This document shows positions 44,281 through 55,789 of a stretch of DNA of 64,000 nt, in pieces. The position numbers were made by a program, and so were the translations under genes. The notes beneath the pieces were generated by a model. That model was given only the letters and a program-made list of their open reading frames with translations. It was not told where the DNA came from and did not search any database. Positions within the stretch are counted from its first letter, which is position 1; the number at the start of each line of letters is the position of its first letter. Origin of the DNA: Rhinopithecus roxellana (lineage: Eukaryota; Chordata; Mammalia; Primates; Cercopithecidae); NCBI RefSeq assembly GCF_007565055.1, contig NC_044566.1, positions 61,018,564 to 61,082,563 of the forward strand, given 5' to 3'.

Positions 44281-44571
44281 TTTTTCTTTTTGAGACAGAG
44301 TCTCACTCTGTTGCCCAGGCTGGAGTGCAGTGGCGCAATCTCAGCTCATAGCAACCTCCACCTCCTGGTTCAAGCAATTCTCTTGCCTCAGCCTTCCGAG
44401 CAGCTGGGATTACAGGCATCTGCCACCATGCCTGGCTAATTTTGTATTTTTAGTAGAGATGGAGTTTCACCATGTTGGCCACACTAGTCTCGAACTCCTG
44501 ACCTCAAGTGATCCACCCATCTCGGCCTTTCAGAGTGCTGGGATTACAGGTGTGAGCCACCCCACAAGCCC
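44281..44571 (-). mobile_element. AluS (antisense)
   Basis: Full dimer from 'gagacagagtctcactctg' to 'ggtgtgagccaccccac'. An approximate target duplication, cagttt(c/g)tt, flanks it. Confidence 0.93.
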
Positions 44572-44599
44572 AGTTTGTTATTTTCACAAGATATAATAG

Positions 44600-45475
44600 T
44601 TAGAAGTGCTGAAAGTAAAATACCATCTTAGTTAAGGACAAGCTTCAAGACTTGACTCTTCAGCCAAAGGGTTTTTCAATATTCCTTTACCCGCCCCTCC
44701 CACCGTCACCATAAGTAAATTTTCCCAGAAACAGAGCTGGATATGAGCAGGCCATCATGGCAGTCACTAGTCACTTAAAGTGAGGCAGAGCAAGAAAATA
44801 TGGATCTTGGTGTTTTAACCCATCAGATGTTTTGATGTTTCAACCCATTAGTATTGTGGCATTTCAACCCATCAGGCTTACCAATCAGGCCTAAAGTTAA
44901 TGGGTGTTGTGGCTATCTCCTCAAGAGCAAGGTCAGTCATTTTTCAGAAACTTCTGCTAACATCGTCATGAATTTTGTTCCCTCATACCAACCATTGCTT
45001 TTTTGTATGTCTTCCTGAGATCACTTGCAGGCAGTTCAGCTTTTGTCTTGAATTGGGTCAACACTAAGGCCATTCTATAATCTAAACTAAAAATGCATTC
45101 ATTTTCATTTTCCAACGAAAATTTTGCCCATATATATAATGTGTTTAAATGACAGAATAAAGATACTATAATAATGCAAGGTCAATAATTTTTTAAAGGC
45201 TCAAGATTGCATAATACAGGTTCCTTCATATTATTTTATTTCTGAAGAAATACAGTAAAAAAAATTTGTGTTCCTATTTTTTCTGTAAGTTCAAGTTAAA
45301 GGCTCAAACTCTTTAATACAAAGAAATTAAAAGGCTGCAGGTCTTTCTTCCTCAATCCCTTATTTTGCACAGTGTTTGCCAGTAGTTTAAATATCAGTCT
45401 CCTGGATGCTTTAGAGGTTCATTCAGCTTCTTCAGCATGAGTTGTTGTTAGAAGGAATAAATGTAAGTTATTTGG
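44600..45475. other. Unassigned, contains a short motif repeated three times
   Basis: The motif '(g/a)ttt(t/c)aacccat(c/t)ag' occurs at 44812, 44837 and 44861. The surroundings may be an old LTR, but I cannot place them. Confidence 0.4.
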
Positions 45476-45479
45476 GGAA

Positions 45480-46160
45480 AGTAGAAAATTGAAGAAATAA
45501 TATTTGAAAACTTTCTAAGCTTGATAAACATTCCGTAGCCACAAATCAATGAGTCCCAAGCAAAAGAAACTCAAAAAAAAGCACACAAAGATGCATTATA
45601 ATGAAACTGCTGAATATCCATTATAAAGAGAAAATATTAAAAGTAGCTGAAGAACACATTACATTTAAAGGCACAAAGATAAGAATGGTAGCAGACTTCT
45701 GAGATTAGGCAGGTCAGAAGACAATGGAATGGCATCTTCAAAGTATTGAAAGAAAAAGAAAATCTGTCAGGCTGTAAATCTACGCCTAGCAAACATATTT
45801 TAAAAATGAAAGAGAAGATAAAAACTACATTAACAAGCAAAATTGAGAAAATTCATTATCAGAGGAGTAAACTTCAAAAAATTAAAGAAATGTTCCAAGA
45901 AGAAAGAAAATAACCATATGGAAATTTATACTACACAAAAATTTAAAGCTAATTAGAAATAGTAAATATCTGGGTAAATTATTTTCTCATTTGCTAATCT
46001 CCTTAAAAGATAATGAATGGTTTTTAAAAATAATGATGTATTAAGGAGTATATATTTTATATATACATATATATATATGTAGATACAAATGTGTAAAAAC
46101 AATAGAGCAAAGACAGAAGGAAAAGGTATTTTACGCTATACACAAAGTTATGCAATATTA
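45480..46160 (+). mobile_element. L1M ORF1 region remnant (sense)
   Basis: 'tgaaaactttctaagcttga', 'gcatcttcaaagtattgaaa' and 'atctgtcaggctgtaaatct' match the sense version of the L1M ORF1 region that is seen reversed at 35.4 and 38.4 kb. An (AT)n run lies near 46050-46078. Confidence 0.75.
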
Positions 46161-46178
46161 TTTGAAAATAGACAATGA

Positions 46179-46472
46179 TGGCCGGGCGCGGTGGCTCACT
46201 CCTGTAATCCCAGCACTTTGGAAGGAGGAGGTGGGTGGATCACCTGAGGAAAGGAGGTTGAGACCAGGCTGACCAACATGGTGAAACCCCGTCTCTACTA
46301 AAAATACAAAAAAATTAGCTGGGCATGGTGGCAAGCACCTTAATCCCAGCTACTAGTGAGGCTGAGGCAGGAGAATCCCTTGAACCCAGGAGGCAGAGGT
46401 TGCAGTGAGCCGAGATCCACGCCATTGCATGCCAACCTGGGCAACAGAGTGAGACTCCGTCTCAAAAACAAA
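46179..46472 (+). mobile_element. AluS
   Basis: Full dimer. A ~14-bp target duplication gaaaatagacaatg lies at 46164-46177 and 46473-46486. Several private changes ('aggaaaggaggttgagacc'). Confidence 0.95.
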
Positions 46473-46489
46473 GAAAATAGACAATGGTA

Positions 46490-46725
46490 AGTTAAAGTTG
46501 TTTATTGTAAACCCTAAAGCAACAGTGCAAAACAAAACAAAGAGGTATAGCCAATAAGCTAATACTAGGGATAAATTGAATCATAAAAAAAACCAAACAC
46601 TCAACTAACAAAAAGTAAGTCAATAAGAGAGAGAGAGGGGAACAAACAATAATTTAAATTTTAAAAAACTAGAAAGATGATAAATTTAATCTAATTAATG
46701 ATAATTAAACATAAGTTGTCTAAAT
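46490..46725 (+). mobile_element. L1M remnant (continuation)
   Basis: 'ttgtaaaccctaaagcaac' and 'gccaataagctaatactagg' continue the L1M 5'/ORF1 sequence after the AluS. Confidence 0.6.
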
Positions 46726-47010
46726 CTCTCCTATCCAATATGATAACCACTAGATACATATGATTATTGAATATCTCATAAATGATTGGTCTAAATTACT
46801 GACTTTGGAAGACCACACAAAAAATGCAAAATATCTAATCAGTGATTTTTATATTGATTACCTATTGAAATATTTTGTATGTATTGGGTTAAATAAAATA
46901 CATACTTCAAATTCAACTTACCTTTCTTTTTACTTTTTTAAAGTGGATGCTCAAAATTTTAAATGTGCATATGTGGCTCACATTATATATATTTGTGACA
47001 GCTCTGATTT
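46726..47010 (+). mobile_element. hAT-type DNA transposon remnant
   Basis: 'ctatccaatatgataaccac' at the left, 'ttgggttaaataaaatacat' in the middle and 'tgtggctcacattatatata' plus 'gacagctctg' at the right resemble the family with 'ctgtccaata' ends. The family name is uncertain. The open frame crossing it (46760-47143) has no recognisable domain. Confidence 0.55.
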
Positions 47011-47139
47011 AAATATTCCAGTTCAATTGCAACTGCCAGATGCGATGGAAAGCAACACCCAGCTATATGCTGTGTACAAAAAGCCAGCTTTGAATGTAAA
47101 GACATGGGGTAAAAGAGAAGATGTTTTTAAAGTATGCCA

Positions 47140-47221
47140 TTAGGTTGGTGAAAAGTAATTGCTGCTGCAAAAGTAATTGTAGATTTTGTCACTAAAAGTA
47201 ATTACTTTTGCATCAACCTAA
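47140..47221 (+). mobile_element. MADE1 mariner-derived miniature element
   Basis: Terminal inverted repeats 'taggttggtg' and 'catcaaccta' enclose 'aaaagtaattg' arms, at about 82 bp. The element is palindromic, and transcribed copies elsewhere in primates give rise to miR-548 family hairpins. This copy has base changes in the 5' arm. Confidence 0.95.
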
Positions 47222-47855
47222 TAGTAGACACAGCCTTAATCCAAGATGTGAACCTCAAAATTATATGTACTGTTTCTTTCCAGATATTTTTAGACCCTTC
47301 ATGTTTTAGATGTCTGAAACCAAAGTAACTTCCAAGTGTTAACATTACACTAAAGGTCAACAGATACAATACAACACACCAAAAGTCAGGAAAGTTTCGC
47401 AGTCGGCAAAATGTATTCTTTGGTGTCTTCCCAATTCCCTGCTGCTGTCTTCATGGGAATGATATTGAGGATGCTTTTCATTTCATGAACTCTCTGCTGC
47501 CAGCTTTTCTCCCTTCCTGCTCTCCTGTAATTGTGAACTAAATCCAGATAAAAGAAAGGTTTAAATTATTGCCTATATCCAATGACATATTTTACTAAGG
47601 GAACTTAAAATGTGTGTAGAAAAAATAAACTTCGTCCTCAAGTGAATAAATCCAACCTTTCAGTCACTAGAGGTTGAAGTACAGACTCCCTGAAAGGCCA
47701 TACTTGGGAACAAGAGGACTCCCCCTGCCATTCAAACAAGGCCATAGGGTTTAACTGATGAGAAAGTTAATGCCATGTCACTGTCATCAACAAATGCTTA
47801 CCACCCAGTTCATAAAAGATTATTTTACTAGATTCCGTTCTCTGGACTGGTCACA
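47222..47855. other. No recognised feature
   Basis: Apparently unique, between MADE1 and the CR1/L3 remnant. Confidence 0.4.
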
Positions 47856-47857
47856 AC

Positions 47858-48240
47858 ACATCTGTAGTAGCTTTTTGAAGGACACTGAAAAACAGAAGTA
47901 TGTCCAGAGGAAGGTCATCAGGACCACAGTGGCACAGAAAGTGATTTCCATCAAGGAATATGGAAAAAGTTGGGAACGGTTAGCTTGGAAAAGTCTCAGG
48001 ATGAAAATAATACTCCTCAAAAATGTAATGGATAATCACAGTAAACGAGAAAAGATTTACGCTGTGGTTTCAGAAAAAGCTGATGAGAATAAGATGTTGA
48101 AGAGGCAGCTATGAACTGTCAATCAATGCAGTGAGGGAATGGAATGGGGTCTGCCTCACCGAAGCATTCAGATAGCGGTGAATGAAGGAGATGTCAGGGA
48201 TGATAAAGGAGTAACGTGTGACTTGGGGAAATTGTAACAA
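47858..48240 (+). repeat. CR1/L3-type LINE 3' remnant
   Basis: 'ccagaggaaggtcatcagg', 'gggaacggttagcttgga', 'aaaagtctcaggatgaaaat' and 'ggaatggggtctgcctcacc' follow the layout of CR1-clade 3' ends. It explains the 118-codon open frame at 47758-48114, which shows no protein family I recognise. Confidence 0.6.
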
Positions 48241-48393
48241 GATGCCCTCTCAGAGATTTCCTTCAACAGTTATGATGCTGTAAGTTCATGTCCTGTATGT
48301 TAATTTTGCCCCTAGAAGCAGCCACATTTTAAAAAGAAAAAATCCACTTTTTACATTTCTGTGAAACAAATTATTTTCAAATGTTACATGATA

Positions 48394-48734
48394 CAGTTCT
48401 GCATCACTTAACAACGGGGATACATTTGGAGAAATTTGCCATTAGGTGATTTTTGTCATTGTGTAGACATCATACACAGAGTGTACTTAAACAAACCTAA
48501 ATGGTATAGCCCACTATAGGCCATGGGGAATAGCCTGCTGCTCCTAGGCTGCAAACCTGTTCAGCATGTTACTGCACTGAATACTGTGGGCAACCGTAAG
48601 GCAATGGTAAATATTTGTGTATCTAAATATATCCAAACATAGAAAAGGGGCAGTGAAAATATGGCATTATAATCTTATGGGACCACTGTCACATATATGG
48701 TCCATTGGCCAAAACATCATGAGGCACATGACTG
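48394..48734 (+). mobile_element. MER2 (TcMar-Tigger) DNA transposon
   Basis: Near full length (341 bp), with 'catcacttaacaacggggat' at the left, 'ttactgcactgaatactgtg' in the middle and 'aggcacatgactg' at the right. TA dinucleotides flank it at 48392-48393 and 48735-48736, as expected for Tc1/mariner insertion. Confidence 0.95.
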
Positions 48735-48736
48735 TA

Positions 48737-49355
48737 TATAGAATGCATTTCTCCTATTTGTGTTTTAACATACTCCTCCTCTTTATAGGGTAGTCAGCTG
48801 AACTTCTGCATAGTAATAAAAGATATTGTAATAAGTAATAAGACTTGGACTCCATGTTCTTGTTGGGTGTGGCCTTCAAGTTATGCAAATAGTATTATCT
48901 CAACATTTTAAAATAGAAGTAACGCTTATAATTGTGGTTTTTAAATAATCTCTTTTATGAGGAGGAAATAGGTCCCTTACTCTTCTGTGAACTAGCATAT
49001 GCGGCCAATTGTAATACCAACTTCACTTCTGCCAGTAATATAGAAAACATCAGAGGGATGTCAAAATAATAGGAGTTAAGGCCACAGACAATTTTGACAA
49101 CTTGTATCAGGCAATATATTCAGTATCATGCCTATTAATAAACTGCTATATAACCTAATTATAAGATAAAGTAGACAAAATAAGGTTAAGTTATTGATTA
49201 CTGATTTTACATTAATAAAGAAAATGCTGGCTATCACCATAGATGGTGGCTTTTCTCAGTAGTCTAGCAAACATTGTATATTTGACTGGATAGTGTTAGG
49301 ACAGGAAGACTTTCCCTTGATTTTTTAATGCAATGTTTTCCATATACAAATGTGT
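48737..49355. other. No recognised feature
   Basis: AT-rich and apparently unique. Confidence 0.4.
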
Positions 49356-49360
49356 TCTTG

Positions 49361-49648
49361 GGCCAGGCACAGTGGCTCACATGTGTAATCCCAACACTTT
49401 GGGAGGCTAGATAGCGTATTACTTGAGCTAGCCTGGGCAACATGCCAAAATCCTGTCTCCACAAAAAAAAAAAAAAAAAGAAAAGAAAGAAAGTAAATTA
49501 GCCGGGCATGGTGGCATGCACTTGTAGTCCCAGCTACTCGGGAGGCTGAGTGGGAGGATCACCTGATCCTGGGGAGGTTGAGGCTGCAGTGAGCCATGAT
49601 AGTGCCACTGCACTCCAGCCTGGGTGACAGAGCAAGAACCTGTCTCAA
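49361..49648 (+). mobile_element. AluJ/S with expanded middle A-tract
   Basis: The left arm is shortened by ~30 bp ('gctagatagcgtattacttg'). The linker has grown to A17 plus (GAAA)n. The right arm is standard, with 'gaggctgcagtgagccatga'. Confidence 0.88.
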
Positions 49649-49649
49649 A

Positions 49650-50924
49650 TTAAAATAGTTAAAAATGTTTTTTGGTTTGTGTAGACCTTGAGGTAAAAGT
49701 CTCCAAGCGAATCTAAGTGTTTAAATAAATAGTATTCATATTGTTTAAAAATAGGTCTTCCAAGTATGTAGCAAGTTGTTATATTTTAATTGCTTGCATT
49801 GTTCTTGCACCCAGAAGAATAAATGAGCTTTCCTCTATCTGGCAAGAAAAGCATTGTATTGAAAGAAAATGCAAATACAGAGTTCTGATTTCATCATGAC
49901 GTTATAATCTCATTATGTCTGTGTGAATACATATTTACTCATCTGTCAATTTCACAATCTCTAGAAGCTGTTACTACTACTTGCTCTCTTAGCTGTGGGC
50001 TGAGTCTTATCTTTTTAGCTGAGAGATAAGACACATTATAAAAATTTGTGAATACATACCGTTCATGGAAGCCTGCTAACAGTTCCTTAAAATTTGATCT
50101 TCCTTTCTTCCATATTAATTCAGTTTAAGCTGAGCCATGGCCACCTAGCTAGAGACTGTTTCTCAGCTTTCCATAAGTGAATAACTCCCATAGGGCTGGC
50201 TTCTCACGGATGAATTCTTTAAGCAGGCTGTTTTCTGATGCCTGGCAATGAAGTAGAGAGAACTCTGAGGAAATGACGTTTCTATGTCCTTCTCTTGCTT
50301 GATAGACCTAGAGTATGTGTTTAGTCTCTTTTAAACTAGTACTGTGAGATTATATGCTCAATTTTCCTAAACAATATTTTAGATCGGAGGATATGAATGA
50401 AAGTGATAAATGCTGCTTCTGTGTCACTTGCTTTAAAAAGAAAAAAAAAAAAAAGATCATTGGCCTCCACACACCATGGACTAACACAGGAACTAGGCAG
50501 TGGCTCAACTCCCCCACACGGATGAAACTGATATCCTTGGGATGGTGAAGCAATAAAATGCAAGCAATGACCTGGGTCTCTGAGTGGCCATGTGGAACAA
50601 AGTCACCCCAGTAGCAGGGATCTCTGATGAGCACTAGGGTTTATATTTGCCAATCCTTTGTCTTTTCAAATAATAGAGTAGGCAGGAGCTTCACATCTGC
50701 ACAATGGCCACTGACTATCAACAGAAGCTAGAGAAACAGTTCTCTTGTTTGGTCAACTCTCAATACAGCTCTCAGCCATGTGCCGAATGTAACCATAGTA
50801 GTTTACTTCAACATTACCACTGAAATTAGGGCTACTCGTGTGAATGATTTAGAATGTTAAGGTGCAGTCATTCTTCAGTCAGCAGACTACTTGCAGAATC
50901 CAAAGCTTAGGGGAAAACAAGTGG
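49650..50924. other. Mostly unrecognised sequence
   Basis: An A14-class run lies at 50442-50456. No repeat was assigned with confidence. Confidence 0.4.
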
Positions 50925-51158
50925 CTTCATTTGATATATCATTATCTCCCACAAAGGCATATATTTTTTAAAACTGCTATTCAAAAACGTATAACAAAAA
51001 GAATGTTGAAGTCAGAAATCAGAATCCCTGAATAAAAGATCCCATTTTTACTAGTTGGTCAACTATGGACATATCTACTAGTCTTTATGAACTCTAAAGT
51101 CCTCATGGGAATACTGACCCCTACCTCTTCACAGACTTGAGATGCTCACCTGAGATAA
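50925..51158 (+). repeat. Direct duplication, copy 1 (MIR-like core)
   Basis: The core 51001-51158 recurs at 52292-52451. The shared text includes 'tttttactagttggtcaac' and 'cccctacctcttcacagact' and 'gagatgctcacctgagata'. The general plan resembles a MIR, but the two copies are far closer to each other than two independent MIRs would be. Homology extends left to about 50925 at lower identity. Confidence 0.75.
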
Positions 51159-51900
51159 TTTGACCATAAATATATTTCCCTAGAAGATAAAGCAACTTAT
51201 TGCAGTGCAATAAGAACAGAGAACAGAGTGGGGTGGGGGGCGGTGTTTCATCCATTAGAGAGGAATATTTTATCACTGACATTGTTTAGAATTTCTAATG
51301 CATTGTGACAATAAAAAGCAAACTGCCTTTTAATAGGTTTTATTATTGTTTTTAAATTCTCTGCAGTTGATTATCTCCCTATTGCCTGTACCAAGGAGTT
51401 TCACTCCCAACACTCCACGTATCCCATGCCACTGACATACCCGATTGGATTTTGCACAGCTGTTTTTCAGAATAGCTCAAACCTCTGAAAAGCCAGGATT
51501 CAACTTTTAGTGGCATTTGATAAAGCAAATTAAAGGAAACACCATTAATAAATACTAATAAAATAAATTATTCTCTGCAGATCCCTTTAGCAGACACTGT
51601 TAGTGCACACCAATATATCCTTAGCCATTTACCATTTCCATGCATGCCAGGCCAACTTTCAATTGCCCTTTATTCTCCCAGCCCCAGAAGTGGTAGATGC
51701 TTCCTGCAGTTACTATTTCTATATTACCTTTTTAGTCCTCTAATATCTGTTTAATCAATTCTCCATGTTAAATTATTTTTCTTAAGATAACTGGTGCCGT
51801 CTCCGTTTTCCTGCAGTGGACCTTGATTGATACAGCATCAAAACTGTGAATCAAAAAAATTTAAGTCATTTAAAAGACAGACTTTTATCTTCATGGTTAA
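51159..51900. other. Spacer of the direct duplication
   Basis: Contains a G-rich 'ggggtggggggcggtg' patch near 51228. Otherwise unassigned. Confidence 0.4.
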
Positions 51901-52451
51901 AAGGAATTAGGAAGGATGCATCATGGTCTCTCACAAATGCATTTTTTTTTTTTTTTTTTTTTTTTTTTTGAGGTGGAGTCTCGCTCTGTCGCCCAGGGCT
52001 GGAGTGCAGTGGCTGGATCTCAGCTCACTGCAAGCTCCGCCTCCCGGGTTCACGCCATTCTCCTGCCTCAGCCTCCCGAGTAGCTGGGACTACAGGCGCC
52101 GCCACCTCGCCCGGCTAGTTTTTGTATTTTTAGTAGAGACGGGGTTTCACCGTGTTAGCCAGGATGGTCTCAATCTCCTGACCTCGTGATCTGCCCGTCT
52201 CGGCCTCCCAAAGTGCTGGGATTACAGGCTTGAGCCACCGCGCCCGGCCAAATGCATATTTTTTAAAAATCATTTTAAAAAATCTTATAAAGAATATTGA
52301 ACTCAGAAATCAGACTCCTTGAATAAAATATTTCATTTTTACTAGTTGGTCAACCATGGATGTATCAACTAGCCCTTCTGGGCTCTGAAGTCCTCATGGG
52401 GATATAAGGACCCCTACCTCTTCACAGACTTGAGATGCTCACCTGAGATAA
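51901..52451 (+). repeat. Direct duplication, copy 2 (split by AluY)
   Basis: Core at 52292-52451, about 87% identical by eye to 51001-51158. The left extension continues on the far side of the AluY (51943-52249), which inserted after the duplication. Confidence 0.75.
51943..52249 (-). mobile_element. AluY (antisense), Old World monkey type
   Basis: Full dimer with a long T run (about 28). An 8-bp or longer target duplication, aaatgcat, lies at 51935-51942 and 52250-52257. It carries the antisense form of 'ctagccgggcgagg'. Confidence 0.96.
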
Positions 52452-53425
52452 CAGATGTTAAATGGTTTTGTAAACTATAATTTATTTTGACACAGAAGTT
52501 ATTCATTATTTGTTAATAGTTACACCTCTGAGTATTAATAATATTCAGGTAACAGCATGCAGAACAGTCCAGCAATGATAGATCTGAAGATTGTAAAGAA
52601 TTTAAAGACCTCCACTGTTCCAAGGATTCTACCCTAGCTGAGGAAGAATCTCAGTTCCCTTCTGCTTCTATCTCTGCAGTTCTGTCTGACTTAGCTGACT
52701 TGAGAAGTTGTGATGGCCAACCTCTGCCCTCCCAGGACCCCGAGGTTGCTTTATCTCTCAGTTGTGGCCATTCCAGAGGACTCTTCAGTCATATGCAGAA
52801 ACGTGACATTTTAGATACCCTGTGTAGGACCACTGAATCTACAATCCATGTGGTCACAAGGATATCTGGCAAAGGAAACCAAGCTGCTTCTTGACATTAG
52901 GTGTGGCATGTCTGCTTTTAAGTCGCTCACCCCCACCCCCATGCTGTTTGTATACGTTTTGCTTATTTGTTTTTGTGCTTTGGTTTGTCCAGGGCTCTCT
53001 GCTTGAATGGCAAGATAGATTTATAGGCTTAATTCTTGGTCAGGCAGAACTCCAGATGAAAAAAAACTTGCATCTTCACTACACTTCCTAAAGGACAATC
53101 AGATAATGGATGTTCTCTGTAATGAAGAGTTCACTATAGTGGCTTTCATTTAATATGGCTGTCTGGGAAGAACAGCGTTCCCTAGCCCTGTACAATGTAA
53201 TTTAAACTTACAACATTTTTACTGCGTATAATATGGTGTCCTTTGTGCCAGTTTTGTACCTCATAGAGGCAGATTGCCTCCTATCACGGTGGCTCTTATT
53301 ATCTCAATTAAGTTTACTGGTATACGGAACAACCACAAGAAATTTGATTCTGTAAAGAATCCTCTTTAGCTATGGCTTGGCAGTATAAAATGGTGCTTTA
53401 TTTAATAGAATACCTGTGGAGGAAA
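52452..53425. other. No recognised feature
   Basis: Apparently unique. No repeat or exon was recognised. Confidence 0.4.
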
Positions 53426-53430
53426 TATAG

Positions 53431-53480
53431 TGTATATATATGTGTGTGTGTGTGTGTGTATATATACATATATATATATA
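53431..53480 (+). repeat. (TA)n(TG)n(TA)n microsatellite
   Basis: About nine TG units between two TA blocks. Likely polymorphic. Confidence 0.95.
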
Positions 53481-54300
53481 ACTTAAATTTTAAAGAATAT
53501 TTTATTTTAAAATTTTATATTAATTTTATGTAAATAATTGAATTTTTGAAGGCTCTTTAGACAGAGCAAATCACTTATTTCCTTATCATTTTCTTTTTTA
53601 TTTGTACAGAGGACTCTGTCAATTCACCCTCAGTGAGATTTTTGCTTCTGTATGTTTATTGGAGGTGAGTGGATAGTTGCTTTGAGCCACTGAAAGACAG
53701 CAAATCAATTCTGATTAAACACTTGACTAGAAAATAAAAGGATGTGAAAATAGTGTTTTTGACTCTGGTTTATTTTCCTCTTGTCAATGATATTTTTGGT
53801 GATTTTTCTACCATTGGAAAATGTATTATGTTAGGTTGTTAAATCCTATAACTAACCATTTTAATGTGCTTCATTTCTAAAAGTAAGGACTTCTATGAGT
53901 CATACCTATGACTGCAGAAGAAGACTGCATCTTGAGATTAAAAATATTAAAAAAAAAACCAATGGGCATTATTACGTGGATGCCTCACCAGCTCAAACTC
54001 AGCATATTTCAAAAACTCCTCGTTATTTCTCCCTCCATAAACGGCCAAGATAATGCTATTTCTGTCTCCCAGTCATTCACATTGCAGATTCAAAACCACC
54101 CAAGTCTCTATCATCCCTGGGAACTTTAGCTGCAGTAAGTTGCTAAACTCAATTGCTTCTCATTTTTCAACATCTGCCTCATATACTTCTCCTTCCTTCC
54201 TTTATATTTCCACAGCCCAAGTCCTGCCCTGGCCTGGACCTCCTTGACTACTACAGTCAACTTCCTCAACTCCTAAGTTGATTCCATGCTTCTTGGCTGG

Positions 54301-54538
54301 CCTCCTCTCCTCTCCTCCTCTCTTTTCTTTTCTCCTCTCCTCTCCTCTCCTCCCCTCCCCCTTTCCTTTTTTCTTTTATTTATTTATTTCTTTCTTTCTT
54401 TTTTCCTTTTCTTTCTTTTTTCTTTTTCTTTCTTTTTTCTTTCTTCCTTTCTTTCTTTTTTCCTTTCTTTTTCTTTCTCTCTTTTTTCCTTTCTTTTTCT
54501 TTCTTTTCTCTCTCTCTTTCTTTCTTTCTTTCTTTTTA
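54301..54538 (+). repeat. Pyrimidine-rich (TCTCC)n/(TTTC)n tract
   Basis: About 240 bp of almost pure C/T, evolving from 'ctcctctcct' units to 'tttctttctt' units. It is adjacent to, and probably grown from, the tail of the antisense Alu at 54539. The 163- and 101-codon open frames here are low-complexity artefacts. Confidence 0.95.
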
Positions 54539-54856
54539 TACAGGGTCTCACTCTGTCACCCAGGCTGGAATTCAGTGGCATGATCATGGCTCAGTACAAC
54601 CTCTGCCTCCCAGGCTCAAGTGATCCTCCCACCTCAGCCTCCCAAATAGCTGGGACTACAGGCACATGCCACCAGATCTGGCTAATTTTTGCACTTTTTG
54701 TAGAGATGGGGTTTCACCATGTTGCCCAGGCTGTTCTTGAACTCCTGAGCTCAAGTGATTGCCCAGGCTGTTCTTGAACTCCTGAGCTCAAGTGATTCAC
54801 CTGCCTTGGCCTCCCATAGTGCTAGGATTATAAGCATAAGCCACGGCACCCAGCCA
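54539..54856 (-). mobile_element. AluJ (antisense) with perfect 37-bp tandem duplication
   Basis: Dimer from 'agggtctcactctgtcacc' to 'cacggcacccagcc'. The segment 54722-54758 is repeated exactly at 54759-54795. Confidence 0.94.
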
Positions 54857-55433
54857 GTCTTTCTACTCTCTGATATAATCTATACAGTCACGGTGTTTTC
54901 TCCATATTACGGAGGTCCTCAAGAAAAAGTTGTATAACCATATGGCTAGGATTGTCTAGAGAAAATCCAGACAGTACAGCCACCCTAAAACTGAGATCCT
55001 ACAATCCCATAAGTCTAACCCCACATCCTTTCACATCTCCACATAGGTGTCTCTTTGTTTTCCTTCTTTCTGACTCTTTCTAAGCTCTTTAAGGTCTATC
55101 CTATGGCACTTTTTACTAAGAAGTGGAAGAGCTTCTCTAAGTTAAAAGGGCTTCTGAAATGTATTCAAGCGTGCTTTGATTTCTTCTTAAAATTCTGTAG
55201 CATGAGTCTTTGTCTAAGTCTTCTCTAAAGAGGAAGATATTTAAGTTAGTCCTTTCAGTTGTTTGACATGCTAAAACTGGACTTTGCAGAACTTCTCAAT
55301 GAAGTATGAAACTTTCCTTAGTTTTCCCTATGTGTAGGCAGGTTCATATGTTGAGGTCTTAGGTGTATTTATTCCATTATATTATTATGTAGCTTTCATT
55401 CAAAGCTTTGAAATAAATTAAACTTTGCTGACA
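54857..55433. other. No recognised feature
   Basis: Apparently unique sequence preceding the THE1 element. Confidence 0.4.
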
Positions 55434-55438
55434 CTACT

Positions 55439-55789
55439 TGATATGGTTCGGCTCTGTGTCCCCACCCCAATCTCATCTTGAATTGTACTCCCATAATTCC
55501 CACGTGTTGTGGGAAGGATCTGGTGGGAGATCATTGAATCATGGGGGCACTTTCTCCCATACTGTTCTTGTGGTAGTGAATAAGTCCCACAAGATCTGAT
55601 AGCTTTATAAGAGGAAACCCCTTTTGCTTGACTTTCATTCTGTCTTGCTGCCACCATGTAAGAAGTGCCTGTCACCTTCTGCTATGATTGTGAGGCCTCC
55701 CCAGTCATGTGGAACTGTGAGTCCATTAAACCTTTTTCTTCCCAGTCTTGGGTATGTCTTTATCAGCAGCGTGAAAACTGACTAATGTA
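55439..55789 (+). repeat. THE1 5' LTR
   Basis: 'tgatatggttcggctctgtg' to 'gactaatgta', 351 bp. It includes the 'cacgtgttgtgggaagg' block and the polyadenylation region 'ccattaaacctttttc'. Several dozen differences from the 3' LTR are visible, indicating an old insertion. Confidence 0.95.

Noticed and set aside
46760..47143. 127-codon open frame
   Set aside because: It crosses a hAT transposon remnant into the MADE1 element. No domain, and AT-rich chance composition.
54278..54777. 101- and 163-codon open frames rich in Phe, Leu and Ser
   Set aside because: They translate a pyrimidine simple repeat and the adjacent antisense Alu.
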